Positions 26,963 through 36,175 of a DNA stretch of 64,000 nucleotides are shown piece after piece. Both the position numbers and the translations under genes were made by a program. This stretch comes from Actinomadura latina NBRC 106108 (GTDB lineage: Bacteria; Actinomycetota; Actinomycetes; Streptosporangiales; Streptosporangiaceae): contig NZ_BCQS01000018.1 in NCBI RefSeq assembly GCF_001552195.1, positions 124,001-188,000 on the forward strand. Reading direction: 5' to 3'. The notes below the pieces were generated by a model. It was not told the DNA's origin and did no database searches. It saw nothing but the letters and a program-made list of their open reading frames with translations. How positions within the stretch are numbered: position 1 is the first letter of the stretch; every line of letters starts with the position of its first letter.

Positions 26963-28045
26963 TCAGAGGAGGATTCCGCGCAGCCTGCCGATCTCGGTCA
27001 TCCGCCGCTCCGCGAGCCGGTCGGCCGCCACCGCCGGCGGGACGCCGTCGTCGGCGGCCAGCGCGAAGATCTTCCGGGTGGTGTCGTAGATCCCGGTGGC
27101 GCGGGCCTTGGCGCGGTCGAAGTTGAAGCCCTCGATCTCGTCCGCGACCTGGATCACCCCGCCGGAGTTCACCACGTAGTCGGGCGCGTACAGGACGCCG
27201 CGGTCGGCGAGGCCCTTCTCCACGCCCGTGTGGGCGAGCTGGTTGTTCGCGGCGCCGCAGACGACCTTGGCCCGCAGCACGGGCACGGTGTCGTCGTCGA
27301 GGGAGCCGCCGAGCGCGCACGGTGCGTACACGTCCAGATCCGCGCGGATCATGGCGTGCGCATCCGCGACGACCTCCACCTCGGGGTGCAGTGACCGGAC
27401 CCGGTCTACGGCGGCCTCGTCCACGTCGCAGATCACGACGTCCGCGCCGTCCTCGCGCAGGTGCTCCACCAGCCGGTGGCCGACCTTCCCGACGCCCTCC
27501 ACCCCGACCCGCTTGCCGCGCAGCGTGGGCGCGCCCCACACGGTCTCGGCGGCGGCGCGCATGCCCTGGAACACGCCGAACGCCGTGAGGATCGAGGAAT
27601 CGCCGGCACCGCCGTGCGCGACCGTCCGCCCGGTGACGAAGCGGCACTCCCGCGCCACGACGTCCATGTCCTCGCTGAACGTGCCGACGTCGCACGCCGT
27701 GTAGTAGCGGCCGTTCAGCGACTGGACGAACCGTCCGTACGCCCTCAGCATCGCCTCGGACTTGTCGATGGCGGGGTCGCCGATGATGACGGCCTTGCCC
27801 CCGCCGAGGTCGAGCCCGGCCAAGGCGTTCTTGTAGGCCATCCCCCGGGACAGGTTCAGCACATCGGCGAGTGCCTCTTCCTCGGAGTCGTACGGGAAGA
27901 AGCGGGTTCCCCCCAGGGACGGGCCGAGCGCGGTCGAGTAGATGGCGATGATGGCGCGCAGGCCGCTGGCCTCGTCCTGGCAGAAGACGACCTGCTCGTG
28001 TCGGGGTTCGGTGCCCTTGTGGGGCGCCCCGAAGACATTAGGCAC
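26963..28045 (-). CDS. vdh: Valine/leucine dehydrogenase
   Basis: A 360-residue NAD-dependent branched-chain amino acid dehydrogenase that deaminates valine, leucine and isoleucine to 2-oxoacids. The GTG at 28045 follows GAGAGGAGGGC. The catalytic region [20 protein letters not shown] contains the Lys-bearing motif, and the Rossmann motif [16 protein letters not shown] and the C-terminal CGAANNQLA and [11 protein letters not shown] blocks are intact. Its products are the substrates of branched-chain 2-oxoacid dehydrogenase, such as the one at 2.8-6.3 kb. It is monocistronic, divergent from the gene at 28128. Confidence 0.93.
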   Translation of the reverse strand: MPNVFGAPHKGTEPRHEQVVFCQDEASGLRAIIAIYSTALGPSLGGTRFFPYDSEEEALADVLNLSRGMAYKNALAGLDLGGGKAVIIGDPAIDKSEAMLRAYGRFVQSLNGRYYTACDVGTFSEDMDVVARECRFVTGRTVAHGGAGDSSILTAFGVFQGMRAAAETVWGAPTLRGKRVGVEGVGKVGHRLVEHLREDGADVVICDVDEAAVDRVRSLHPEVEVVADAHAMIRADLDVYAPCALGGSLDDDTVPVLRAKVVCGAANNQLAHTGVEKGLADRGVLYAPDYVVNSGGVIQVADEIEGFNFDRAKARATGIYDTTRKIFALAADDGVPPAVAADRLAERRMTEIGRLRGILL

Positions 28046-28127
28046 GGTAGTGCCCTCCTCTCAGTCCTCTAGATCAGACTAGGGTGCCGGATGGCCCACG
28101 TCCGCCCCGATCTCGTGTAACGATGCG

Positions 28128-29075
28128 ATGGTGCTTCCGTACGCCGCGTACCTACGGGTTTATGAACCGGTGACCGCCTTCCCGGAGCCCGCGCGGACCC
28201 TGTGGACGGTCTACGCCGATTCCAGGCGGCGCCCGCGGCGGATCCACGCGCTCGGTGTGGAACACCGCCATGCCGCGCTCAGGCTGACCGGGTCGCCGCC
28301 GGAGGTCGTCCCGGAGCGGGAGAGCAGGGACGCCTATGTGCGGCGCCTCGACGACATGATCTACATCTGCCCGTGGGCGACGCGGCTGCGCTCGTGGCTG
28401 GCCTTCGAGCGGTTCAGGAACGAGCACGCGGCCGGCGTCGCGGCCGCGTTCGTCCCGCCGCCGGTCGCGGAGCGGGCGATGAGCGGCTTCGAGCAGTGGA
28501 AGCGGGCCGGCCGGCCGCTGCGCCCGCACATCCTGACGAGCACCTGGCACGTCCCGCTGGACTGGTTCGTGCCGTTCGCGCGCGGCGAGCGGTGCCTGAT
28601 GCTCGGCACGCCGGGGACCGGCTACCGCAAGTCCGACGAGGCGTCAGGGGCGTCCGGGGCGTCCGGGGCGTCCGAGGAGTTCGCGGGCCAGGGCCCTGCC
28701 ACGGCCGCGCCCGCGCGGACGCTCATCTACCTCACCTCGATGGGCGAGGCGCGCCGCCGGGTGGCGGCGGCGCTCCCGGTGGTGCGCGAGAACCTCGGCG
28801 ACGGGACGGAGGAGGTCTACCTCCTGTCGGCCGGACGGCTGGAGACGCTCGGCCGGTGGCTGGGCGAGTTCCATCCGCATGCCCTGGTGGAGCTCGACTA
28901 CGGCGGGCTCGTCCACCTGCTGGACGACCGGGCCCTGCGCGCGGACGAGTCGGTCGCCGAGATGACCGTGGCCCTCACCGGGATGGAGCGCGGCGAGGTC
29001 GAGCTGACCGTGGCGATGTACAAGCGGCTGCTGGCCCGCTGGCGCCCGGTCCGGGCGCTCGAGGCGGCGAACTAA
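28128..29075 (+). CDS. Conserved actinobacterial protein of unknown function
   Basis: A 315-residue soluble protein (ATG 28128). I recognise it only as a hypothetical family of the vdh-bldC neighbourhood. It begins MVLPYAAYLRVYEPVTAFPE and contains the conserved-looking segment DDMIYICPWATRLRSWLAFERF and LTSTWHVPLDWFVPF, then a low-complexity insert (about 168-180, four GAS repeats encoded by GGCGTCCGG units) and a C-terminal helical region (EMTVALTGMERGEVELTVAMYKRLLARW). No catalytic motif is visible. It lies between vdh and bldC. Confidence 0.7.
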   Translation: MVLPYAAYLRVYEPVTAFPEPARTLWTVYADSRRRPRRIHALGVEHRHAALRLTGSPPEVVPERESRDAYVRRLDDMIYICPWATRLRSWLAFERFRNEHAAGVAAAFVPPPVAERAMSGFEQWKRAGRPLRPHILTSTWHVPLDWFVPFARGERCLMLGTPGTGYRKSDEASGASGASGASEEFAGQGPATAAPARTLIYLTSMGEARRRVAAALPVVRENLGDGTEEVYLLSAGRLETLGRWLGEFHPHALVELDYGGLVHLLDDRALRADESVAEMTVALTGMERGEVELTVAMYKRLLARWRPVRALEAAN

Positions 29076-29164
29076 AACAAATTTCCCGAATCCGCGCGCG
29101 ATACGACTATACGTGTCGCTAGAATCACGCAGCGTGACCCAGTCGCCGTCGCTCGGATGCGGCA

Positions 29165-29180
29165 CCCCGCGAGTGCGGGG
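29165..29180 (+). terminator. Small hairpin upstream of bldC
   Basis: CCCCGC-gagt-GCGGGG followed by ATGTTTG lies about 90 bp after the unknown gene and about 170 bp before bldC. It may be a weak terminator or part of the bldC leader. The rest of the 273-bp gap holds the bldC promoter region; I cannot assign its -10/-35 boxes. Confidence 0.4.
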
Positions 29181-29348
29181 ATGTTTGCACGCAACTACCG
29201 CCAGGAACTTGCTTGTTGCGCTGAGTGGTGGCAAGGTTACACGTTGTGATGTCATAGTGGCTCTTTCGGGCCATAGGGGACATCAGTGACCACGCGAGGA
29301 TCAATCGCAGGATCGCTGTCATCGGTCCACGAAGGAGAGGCCGCAAAC

Positions 29349-29552
29349 ATGTCAGCACGTACGCCAGAGGCCGAGCCCCTGCTGACGCCGGCGGAGGTGG
29401 CGACGATGTTCCGCGTCGACCCCAAGACCGTCACGAGGTGGGCGAAAGCGGGAAAGCTCACGTCCATCCGGACGCTCGGGGGGCACCGCCGCTACCGCGA
29501 GGCGGAGGTGCGGGCACTGCTCGCGGGAATCCCGCAGCAGCGCTCGGAGTAA
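29349..29552 (+). CDS. bldC: Developmental regulator BldC
   Basis: A 67-residue MerR-like winged-helix protein. The sequence LLTPAEVATMFRVDPKTVTRWAKAGKLTSIRTLGGHRRYRE is the canonical BldC DNA-binding domain, with no effector domain. By family knowledge it binds head-to-tail on direct repeats and controls the timing of vegetative growth versus sporulation in Streptomyces. The ATG at 29349 follows AAGGAGAGG; the longer upstream frame is leader. A large inverted repeat ends the gene. Confidence 0.95.
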   Translation: MSARTPEAEPLLTPAEVATMFRVDPKTVTRWAKAGKLTSIRTLGGHRRYREAEVRALLAGIPQQRSE

Positions 29553-29572
29553 CACGCACGTCAGGGGGACGG

Positions 29573-29626
29573 CCGGGAGGCCGCTGGGCGATCTCGCGCG
29601 CGAGGGCCGGCCCAGGGGCCTCCCGG
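29573..29626. terminator. Terminator between bldC and TetR gene
   Basis: A 17-bp stem with one mismatch (CCGGGAGGCC-G-CTGGGC pairing with GCCCAGGGGCCTCCCGG) and a 20-nt loop. A second hairpin (ACCACGGT / ACCGTGGGT, about 29641-29666) follows. Together they separate the convergent bldC and TetR genes. Confidence 0.65.
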
Positions 29627-29795
29627 ACGAGCGGCCGGGGACCACGGTCATCCGAGAACCGTGGGTCCCGGGCCGGTCACCGTGCGGCCGGCATCCCGCC
29701 CGCGCACACGCGGGCGGGGTCTGGCCTGCACGGAATTTCGGACACCCTAGGCTCAATCGTCCACAATCGGACACCTGACCCGGCAGCCCCAGGGG

Positions 29796-30485
29796 TTACT
29801 TGCCCAACTCCTCCTGGGAGAGGCGGTCGAACAGGGCGCCGGTCCCCGGATCGTGGCGGCCGGCCGTCTGCATGATGGCCACGAGCTGGTCGACGAGCAG
29901 CCGCTCCAGCTCCGGCCGGGAGACGTCGCGGTTCTCCAGCCAGTCCAGGCCGGCGGTCTCCACGACGGCCATCCAGCTGCGGAGCGTGATGCGCAGGACG
30001 GGCGGCGGCACGCCCACGTCCAGCGAGTGCAGGATCCGGTCCAGCAGCAGCTGGCGGATGCCGTCGACGATCTCGCCGGCCTCGCCGGAGCGGTCGGCGG
30101 GACCGCCGCGCAGCAGCGCCGTGTAGCCCGCCGCGTGGCTCTCCACGAAGTCGAAGTACCGCTGCAGCGAGATGCGCAGGCGTTCGAGTGGCTTGCCCTC
30201 CGCGGGCGGATCCAGCAGCACCGACAGCTTCTTCGCCGCGCTGCCGAGCGCCGCGATGTACAGCTCGTACTTGCCGCCGAAGTAGTGGTAGACGAGTGCG
30301 CGGGAGGCGCCCGCCGCGGCCGCGACGTCATCGATCGAGATGTCCTCGGGCGAGCGCGCGCTGAACAACTGGAGCGCCGCGTCGATCAGCTCCTCGCGCC
30401 GCTCGTCGACGCTGAGCCTGCGCCGGCCTCGTCCGCCGCCCTGCCGGCTCCGCGCCTTGTCGCCGGCCACCGCACGTTCTGCCAC
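29796..30485 (-). CDS. TetR-family regulator
   Basis: A 229-residue regulator from a GTG at 30485 (an earlier start at 30539 is less likely). A basic N-terminal tail (ARSRQGGGRGRRRLS) precedes the TetR HTH (about 40-85, LIDAALQLFSARSPEDISIDDVAAAAGASRALVYHYFGGKYELY). The C-terminal ligand domain includes RDVSRPELERLLVDQLVAIMQTAG. Divergently placed to the LacI gene at 30761, with about 275 bp between them. The target and ligand are unknown. Confidence 0.88.
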   Translation of the reverse strand: MAERAVAGDKARSRQGGGRGRRRLSVDERREELIDAALQLFSARSPEDISIDDVAAAAGASRALVYHYFGGKYELYIAALGSAAKKLSVLLDPPAEGKPLERLRISLQRYFDFVESHAAGYTALLRGGPADRSGEAGEIVDGIRQLLLDRILHSLDVGVPPPVLRITLRSWMAVVETAGLDWLENRDVSRPELERLLVDQLVAIMQTAGRHDPGTGALFDRLSQEELGK

Positions 30486-30760
30486 GTGGGCAGCGTATCC
30501 GAGCCGGGCCCGCGGCAGCTCCCGCCGACCGGCGCGCAACCCGGCTTTTCACCGGGTCGTGATCATCCGCGGACACCGCTGTGATCCGGAACACCACAGG
30601 CCTGAACCACCATTCCCGGCTGCCCGTTACTCCCTGTTGCGACGGTTCGGGGGAAAGGCGCGGCATCATGGCATCTCCTCCCGAGCGGAGGACGGCGCGC
30701 CGGCTCCCCCGGCGGCGCGCCGTCGCGGCAGGTCCTGCAGGTCCCCCCGGACGGAGTGCC

Positions 30761-31873
30761 ATGTCAGCTGATGAACCGAACCCCCCGTACGACAGGCAGG
30801 GAGAGGGCGCGGTGCCCCGGCCGCGCAGCGGCTCCTCGCCCGCCGGGCGCGACGAGGGGAGGTCGGTGCCCGCGCCGAAACCGACGATCCGCAACGTCGC
30901 CGAGCGCGCCGGAGTCTCCAAATCGCTCGTCTCACTGGTGATGCGGGGGTCGCCGCATGTGAGCGAGCGCCGGCGGCAGGCCGTCCTGCAGGCCGCCCGC
31001 GAGCTCGGCTACCGGCCGAACGCCGTCGCGCGCAGCCTGGTCGAGGGCCGTACCCGGCTGGTCGGCGCCATCGTCGCCGACCTGCACAACCCGTTCTTCG
31101 CCGAGTTCCTCGACGGGCTGCAGGAGAGCCTGCACGGCGCGGGCCTGCGGATGCTGGTCGGCAGCGGCCGCTGGGACCCGCTGTTCGAGGCGGAGGCGGT
31201 CGAGGCGTTCCTGGAGATGCGCGTGGACGGGCTGGTGCTGCTCAGCGTCGTCCCCGAGTCGCTCAAGGAGGCGGCCGCGAGCGTCCCGGTGGTGGTCGTC
31301 GGCGAGCGCGACGTGCACGGGGTGGACATCGTGGTGGACGACGACGAGCTCGGCGCGAGCCTGGCCGTCGACCACCTCGTCGAACACGGGCACCGCCGGA
31401 TCGCCCACATCGAAGGCGCGCGCTCGACCACCGCCCACTACCGCCGCGCCGGCTACGAGAAGGCGATGCACCGGCACGGGCTCGCCGCCGAGATCGTCGT
31501 CGAGCCCGGCGACTTCACCGAGGACGGCGGCTACCGGGCCGCCGGTTCGCTGCTGCGCCGCGACGCCCGCCCCACCGCGATCTTCGCTCCCAACGACCTG
31601 GTCGCGACCGGCGCCCTCTCGGCCGCCGACGAACTCGGCATGCGGGTCCCCGCCGACCTGTCGATCGTCGGCTACGACAACACCCATCTCGCCGCGATCC
31701 GCCACATATCGCTGACCAGCGTGGATCAGCCGCGCCGCGACATGGGGCGGGTGGCCGCCGAACTGCTCACCGCGCGCATCGGCGACCCGTCCCGGCACGC
31801 CCGGCAGAACCTGGTCGTCCCGCACCTGGTGGTGCGCTCCACCACGGGGCCCGCTCCCGCGACTCCTCGCTAG
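30761..31873 (+). CDS. LacI-family regulator
   Basis: A 370-residue sugar-responsive repressor type. The ATG at 30761 follows GGAG; the ~45-residue hydrophilic N-terminus is longer than usual. The HTH (about 43-95) reads PTIRNVAERAGVSKSLVSLV..ERRRQAVLQAARELGYRPNAVARSL, followed by a periplasmic-binding-like core (VGAIVADLHNPFFAEFLDGL, SIVGYDNTHLAAI, TSVDQPRRDMGRVAAELL). The effector is probably a sugar. No sugar gene is adjacent; the nearest candidate is the ABC importer at 40.2 kb, but that link is speculative. Confidence 0.92.
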   Translation: MSADEPNPPYDRQGEGAVPRPRSGSSPAGRDEGRSVPAPKPTIRNVAERAGVSKSLVSLVMRGSPHVSERRRQAVLQAARELGYRPNAVARSLVEGRTRLVGAIVADLHNPFFAEFLDGLQESLHGAGLRMLVGSGRWDPLFEAEAVEAFLEMRVDGLVLLSVVPESLKEAAASVPVVVVGERDVHGVDIVVDDDELGASLAVDHLVEHGHRRIAHIEGARSTTAHYRRAGYEKAMHRHGLAAEIVVEPGDFTEDGGYRAAGSLLRRDARPTAIFAPNDLVATGALSAADELGMRVPADLSIVGYDNTHLAAIRHISLTSVDQPRRDMGRVAAELLTARIGDPSRHARQNLVVPHLVVRSTTGPAPATPR

Positions 31874-32135
31874 CCCCGAATCCCGTCCCCCGCCGCATCT
31901 CGCTCCCGCACGTTCGTGCTCCCGCTGAGGCCGCGCCCGCTGGCCGGTTATGGCCGTGGTAGGGCGACGGTCCATCGTCCCCAGAACCGGTGTTGGCCGG
32001 GTAAGGGGCTGGCCAAGCCTGCCGCATTCGCCGGTCCCCGCCCCGGTGCCGGGTGGTTAATGGACTCACCGTCCGACGGGTGGACCCGGGCGGCCTCGGG
32101 GGAGGCCGCCCGGACGAGGCCACCGGGAGAGTCCT

Positions 32136-32387
32136 ATGGGGGTTCAGCTCGTGCGTGATCCGGAACTGGTGTCGTGCGCGCAGCGCGCGGCGAGCGAATT
32201 GGAACAGGCGTGGTCGGAGTGGCGGCACGCGCGCGGCCTGGCCGAGCAGGTGTCGGAGTCCGTCGCCAGTTACGTGGCCCATTCGATCGACCACCCCTGG
32301 GGGCGGCCCCGCGTCGTCCTCGGCCTGGACGCGGACGAGGCGCGAGCCCTCGCGGCGCTGCTCGGCAGGGAGGACCCGCTCCGCTGA
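32136..32387 (+). CDS. Small conserved hypothetical protein
   Basis: An 83-residue soluble protein from the ATG at 32136 with GGGAGAG ahead. It is predicted mostly helical (CAQRAASELEQAWSEWRHARGLAEQVSESVASYVAHSI) with the short C-terminal segment GRPRVVLGLDADEARALAALL. I do not recognise a family. Codon use fits a real gene. It lies 85 bp before the amidase gene. The 262 bp upstream (31874-32135) show nothing clear. Confidence 0.6.
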   Translation: MGVQLVRDPELVSCAQRAASELEQAWSEWRHARGLAEQVSESVASYVAHSIDHPWGRPRVVLGLDADEARALAALLGREDPLR

Positions 32388-32472
32388 TTTCCCGGACTTC
32401 ATTTGACGAACTCGTGCGGCCGGGCAAACTGTCAGGGTCCCGGTAACGAAGTCATCACGGAGGAAGCGGCCT

Positions 32473-33300
32473 GTGCGAATCCATCGAGGCGGCCCGCTGG
32501 TCGCCGGTCTCGCGCTGTGCCTCGGCGTGCTCACCGCGTGCAACGACTCCTCGGGCCCGTCCGGCGGCGACACCGCGGCGCCGCCCACGGCCAACGCGCC
32601 GTCGTCGGCCGAGCAGAGCCCGGCGTCCGCGAAGGACGACGCCTCGTCGCTGGACGGCAAGGTCATCGTCATCGACCCCGGACACAACGGCGGGAACGCC
32701 GACCACCCGTCCGAGATCAACAAGCAGGTCAAGATCGGCAACGGCAGCAAGGCGTGCGACACGACCGGCACCGAGACCGGCGCCGGCTACGCCGAGCACG
32801 CCTTCACCTGGGACGTCTCCAACCGGCTCGCCAAGATCCTGCGGGCACGCGGCGCCAAGGTCGCGCTGACCCGCAAGGACGACAAGGGCGTCGGCCCCTG
32901 CATCACCGAGCGCGCCGCCCTCGGCAACGAGCTCAAGGCCGACGCCGCCCTCTCCATCCACGCCGACGGCGCCGCCGCGTCCGGCCACGGCTTCCACATC
33001 ATCGAGCCGATCTCCATCGGCCGGAACGCCGACATGGTGTCCGGTTCCGCCAAGCTCGGCCAGGCGCTCCGCGACGCCTACCGCGAGGGCACCGGCATCC
33101 CGTACTCCAACTACCTCGGCAAGAACGCCATCGACCGCCGCGACGACCTGGGCGGCCTCAACATGTCGAAGGTCCCCAAGGTCTTCATCGAGTGCGGCAA
33201 CATGCAGAACAAGTCCGACGCGGCCAAGCTCTCCAGCGCCTCGTTCCGGCAGCGCATAGCCGACTCCCTGGCCAAGGGCTTCGAGCGGTATCTGGCGTAG
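32473..33300 (+). CDS. Lipoprotein N-acetylmuramoyl-L-alanine amidase
   Basis: A 275-residue Amidase_3 enzyme that cleaves the amide bond between MurNAc and the peptide stem. The GTG at 32473 follows GGAGG; a signal peptide with lipobox LTAC anchors it in the membrane. After a Ser/Ala linker the catalytic domain (about 55-275) shows the zinc ligands and Glu: VIDPGHNGG, AEHAFTWDVSNRLAKIL, SIHADG and FIECGN. The internal insert (KIGNGSKACDTTGTETG) is typical of actinobacterial members. The next gene follows after 23 bp on the same strand. Confidence 0.9.
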   Translation: MRIHRGGPLVAGLALCLGVLTACNDSSGPSGGDTAAPPTANAPSSAEQSPASAKDDASSLDGKVIVIDPGHNGGNADHPSEINKQVKIGNGSKACDTTGTETGAGYAEHAFTWDVSNRLAKILRARGAKVALTRKDDKGVGPCITERAALGNELKADAALSIHADGAAASGHGFHIIEPISIGRNADMVSGSAKLGQALRDAYREGTGIPYSNYLGKNAIDRRDDLGGLNMSKVPKVFIECGNMQNKSDAAKLSSASFRQRIADSLAKGFERYLA

Positions 33301-33323
33301 TCCGCCGGGTGGAGGATGGGCGG

Positions 33324-34763
33324 GTGGCTGATCTTCTTCGGGTGCGTGAGTTGCTGGTCGAGGCCGGTTACACGGTCGGCGGGGTGCGTGAGCTGCTGGG
33401 GCCCGTGGCGGGTGGGGCGCTGGCGCGGGACGAGATCGTGCCGGCGTTGCGGGCCACGCGGGGCGCGTCGCCTCTTGAAGTGCTGACTCGGCTGTTCTGG
33501 TTGCAGGTGCCTGTGCCGGCGGACGCGATTCCGGCGGACGCATGGGCGGCGGCGGGGCTCGTCGAGGTGTCCGGTGGGGAAATGCGCGCGCTTTCGCGGG
33601 TTGAGCCGCTGGAGGACGTGAGCGGCGACGGGCATGCCGGTTATGTCGTGTCTGATCTCAAAGTGCGGCCCGGGGCGGGGCGCCTTCCCGGTGGCGATCA
33701 TGTGGTGGGGACGGGCGGCGCGTCCGGGAGTCTTGCGCGGCTGGTTGTCCACAGGGGTGTGGATAACTTGCTGGATCTCGGGACCGGGTGCGGGGTGCAG
33801 GCCGTCCATGCGGCGGGCCGGAATCCCGGAATGAGCGTCACTGCTACGGACGTCAATCCGCGGGCCCTGGAGTTGGCCGCGAAGAGCTTCGCGCTTTCCG
33901 GCGTGGACGGCGCCGAGTTGGTGCGGGGGCCGTTGCTGGAGCCGGTTCGGGGGCGGCGGTTCGATCTGATCGTGTCGAATCCGCCGTTCGTCGTGGCGCC
34001 GGACGAAGGGCCGCGATTCACTTACCGGGAGTCCGGGATGGAGGGGGACGACTTCTGCCGGGTGCTCGTGAAGGAGGCGCCTCATTACCTGAATGAGGGC
34101 GGATATTGCCAGCTCCTGGCCAATTGGCTGCATGTCGACGGTGTTCCCTGGGAGGAGCGCGTCGGTGGCTGGGTGGACGGATGCGACGCGTGGATCGTCC
34201 AGCGGGACGTCCAGGATCCGGCGGAGTACGCCGAGTTGTGGCTGCGGGATTCGTGCGAGGCCGGGACACCGGAGTACCGGGCCAGGTATGAGGCGTGGCT
34301 CGATCACTTCGAGCGGCGGAACGTCGTCGGGGTCGGCTTCGGGTGGATCACGTTGCGGCGGAGCGAGCGTCCGGCGGTCCGGGTGGAGGAGTTGCGGCAC
34401 GCCGTCGAGGAGCCCGTAGGCGCCTATGTCGAGGACGTTCTGGACGGGCTGAAGAAGGGCGCCGGGTTTTCCACAAGCTGTGGACAAGTGTTGGCGGCGG
34501 CGCCCGGGCTCGTCCAGGAACAGGTCGGCCCGCCCGGTGCCGAGGATCCGGAGCGGATCGTCCTGCGGCAGCCGGGGCGGCTGCGGCGCGCGGCCGGCGT
34601 CGGGACGGTCGAGGCCGGCCTCGCGGGAGTCTGCGACGGCACCTTGCCGCTCGATCCGCTGCTCGGCGCCATCGCTCAGCTGACCGGTGCGGACGCGGAT
34701 CAGGTGCGGGCGCATGCCGACGCCGTCCTGCCGGAGCTGATCGCGGACGGTTTCTTCACCTAG
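33324..34763 (+). CDS. SAM-dependent methyltransferase with N-terminal DUF7059
   Basis: A 479-residue class I methyltransferase. The GTG at 33324 has GGAGGA 7 nt ahead (another GTG at 33309 does not). The N-terminal ~110 residues (RVRELLVEAGYTVGGVRELLG, LEVLTRLFWLQVPVPADA) match the actinobacterial DUF7059 module. The methyltransferase domain has motif I LLDLGTGCGVQAVHA and the NPPF catalytic motif (IVSNPPFVVAPDEGPRFTYRESG) of the PrmC/RlmG-like 'small' group, suggesting N-methylation of a protein or nucleobase. The C-terminal part contains a winged-helix-like stretch. The codon use has many GGG/GTT forms, somewhat looser than its neighbours. It overlaps the exchanger gene by 8 bp, tail to tail. 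Confidence 0.85.
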   Translation: MADLLRVRELLVEAGYTVGGVRELLGPVAGGALARDEIVPALRATRGASPLEVLTRLFWLQVPVPADAIPADAWAAAGLVEVSGGEMRALSRVEPLEDVSGDGHAGYVVSDLKVRPGAGRLPGGDHVVGTGGASGSLARLVVHRGVDNLLDLGTGCGVQAVHAAGRNPGMSVTATDVNPRALELAAKSFALSGVDGAELVRGPLLEPVRGRRFDLIVSNPPFVVAPDEGPRFTYRESGMEGDDFCRVLVKEAPHYLNEGGYCQLLANWLHVDGVPWEERVGGWVDGCDAWIVQRDVQDPAEYAELWLRDSCEAGTPEYRARYEAWLDHFERRNVVGVGFGWITLRRSERPAVRVEELRHAVEEPVGAYVEDVLDGLKKGAGFSTSCGQVLAAAPGLVQEQVGPPGAEDPERIVLRQPGRLRRAAGVGTVEAGLAGVCDGTLPLDPLLGAIAQLTGADADQVRAHADAVLPELIADGFFT

Positions 34764-36039
34764 TGCGGACGACCGTCGCCATCGACGAACCCAGGTCGCG
34801 ATGGCGCGCGATCAGCACGGAGAAGCCGATCGCCAGGTAGACGCCGGAGAGGACCAGCCGGGCGCTCTCGCTCGGCAGCACGAACTGCACCGCGAACAGG
34901 ACGAACAGCACCGCGGCCTCCCACCGCTTGAAGACCAGGTCGATGAGGAGCGCGAGGCCGAGGACGGTCTGCGCGGCGGTCAGCAGCACTTCCTCGGTCT
35001 GCCGGGAGTCCAGCGGCAGCGACCAGGCGCCGCCGCCGATCCGGTAGGCGATCGGCAGGGTGCCGATCAGCAGCGTCCACTGGTTCACCTTGCTGGACAG
35101 CAGCGTCCCGATCGCGTCGGCGTCCCGCAGCCGCCACGCGAACATGGCGGCGACGAGCAGTTCCGGCGCCTCGGACGCGAGCGGCGCCAGCCACTGCACG
35201 AGGAGGAACTCGTCGATGCCGAGCGACGCGCCCGCGTCCACCAGCGCGTTCGCGAACGGCTTCGCCGAGACGACCACGAGGACGGCGCCGAGCGCGAACC
35301 CGGCCCAGGTCACCAGGCGCCGCCGCCGCTTCGGCAGCGTGACCAGGCGGGCGGGGACGCCGGCGAGTTCCTCGACGTCCCCGTGGCGGTCCCGCGAGAT
35401 CCGCACGATGTAGAGGACGTAGAGCGCGATCAGGACGATGGAGATGTACCATCCGATCTCGCCGGTCAGCGCGGGGATGAAGCCGAGGACGGCCGCGAGC
35501 GCGAGGAAGCCGAGTTCGATGCGGTGCAGCGGGGTCAGCCGGACGTCCCGGCGGCCGGTTCCGCGCGCCGCGTGCCGGCCCCGTCCGCCGCCCCGTCCGC
35601 CGCCCCGTCCGTCGCCGCGTCCTCCTGCCCGTCCGGCGGCGCGGCGGACGCCGAGCGTGAACGCCAGCACCACCAGGGCCCATCCGACCCCGACGAGCAG
35701 CCGGTTCGCGCCCGTCATGTTGGCGGCCGCGTACGCGGTGTACGCGGGTCTCGTCCCGGCGGCGTAGGCGTAGTAGAGGTCGACGGCGTACTCGGGCAGC
35801 ACGGCGATGAGCGCCAGCAGCGCGATCGCCAGCGCGCCCGACATGTCGGCGCGCGCGGTCTCCGCCGCCCACATCAGCAGGATCGCCGCCGCCAGCACTC
35901 CGATGCCGAACACGACCATCGCCGCCACCGCGGGGAGATCGAACCCGCCCGCCCGGGTCACGATCGCGGGGAGCGCGAGGAGCAGCGCCAGCGCCACCCG
36001 GACGAGCAGCGTCCTGCGGGACATGGACTCGCCGGCCAT
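34756..36039 (-). CDS. Sodium/calcium exchanger-family membrane protein
   Basis: A cation exchanger of about 427 residues with 10-11 TM helices. An ATG at 36039 or 36024 fits; the frame is open to 36126. The two inverted alpha repeats are visible: ALIAVLPEYAVDLYYAY...NMTGANRLLVG (about 70-115) and LAPLASEAPELLVAAMFAWR...SSKVNQWTLLIG (about 290-340), with the conserved acidic residues in both. A Gly/Arg-rich cytosolic loop (GGRGDGRGGGRGGGRG) lies between TM groups. By family it trades Ca2+ or other cations for Na+ or H+. No regulator or partner gene is adjacent. Confidence 0.85.
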   Translation of the reverse strand: MAGESMSRRTLLVRVALALLLALPAIVTRAGGFDLPAVAAMVVFGIGVLAAAILLMWAAETARADMSGALAIALLALIAVLPEYAVDLYYAYAAGTRPAYTAYAAANMTGANRLLVGVGWALVVLAFTLGVRRAAGRAGGRGDGRGGGRGGGRGRHAARGTGRRDVRLTPLHRIELGFLALAAVLGFIPALTGEIGWYISIVLIALYVLYIVRISRDRHGDVEELAGVPARLVTLPKRRRRLVTWAGFALGAVLVVVSAKPFANALVDAGASLGIDEFLLVQWLAPLASEAPELLVAAMFAWRLRDADAIGTLLSSKVNQWTLLIGTLPIAYRIGGGAWSLPLDSRQTEEVLLTAAQTVLGLALLIDLVFKRWEAAVLFVLFAVQFVLPSESARLVLSGVYLAIGFSVLIARHRDLGSSMATVVRTR

Positions 36040-36175
36040 ACCTGCACCCGTGCCCCGCCCGCCCGGACCGATGCCGCCGCCCAGGGCAACCAACCGGCAA
36101 AGCCCGGCCCGCCGGGCGTCCGTCACCTTTGTGGGACGGTCGGCCGCGTCGCGGATGGTTGCCGGTGGCGGACGG

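Noticed and set aside
33700-34500. Replication origin
   Set aside because: The DnaA-like boxes are few, lie inside a coding gene, and no dnaA/dnaN/gyrB or AT-rich unwinding region is nearby.
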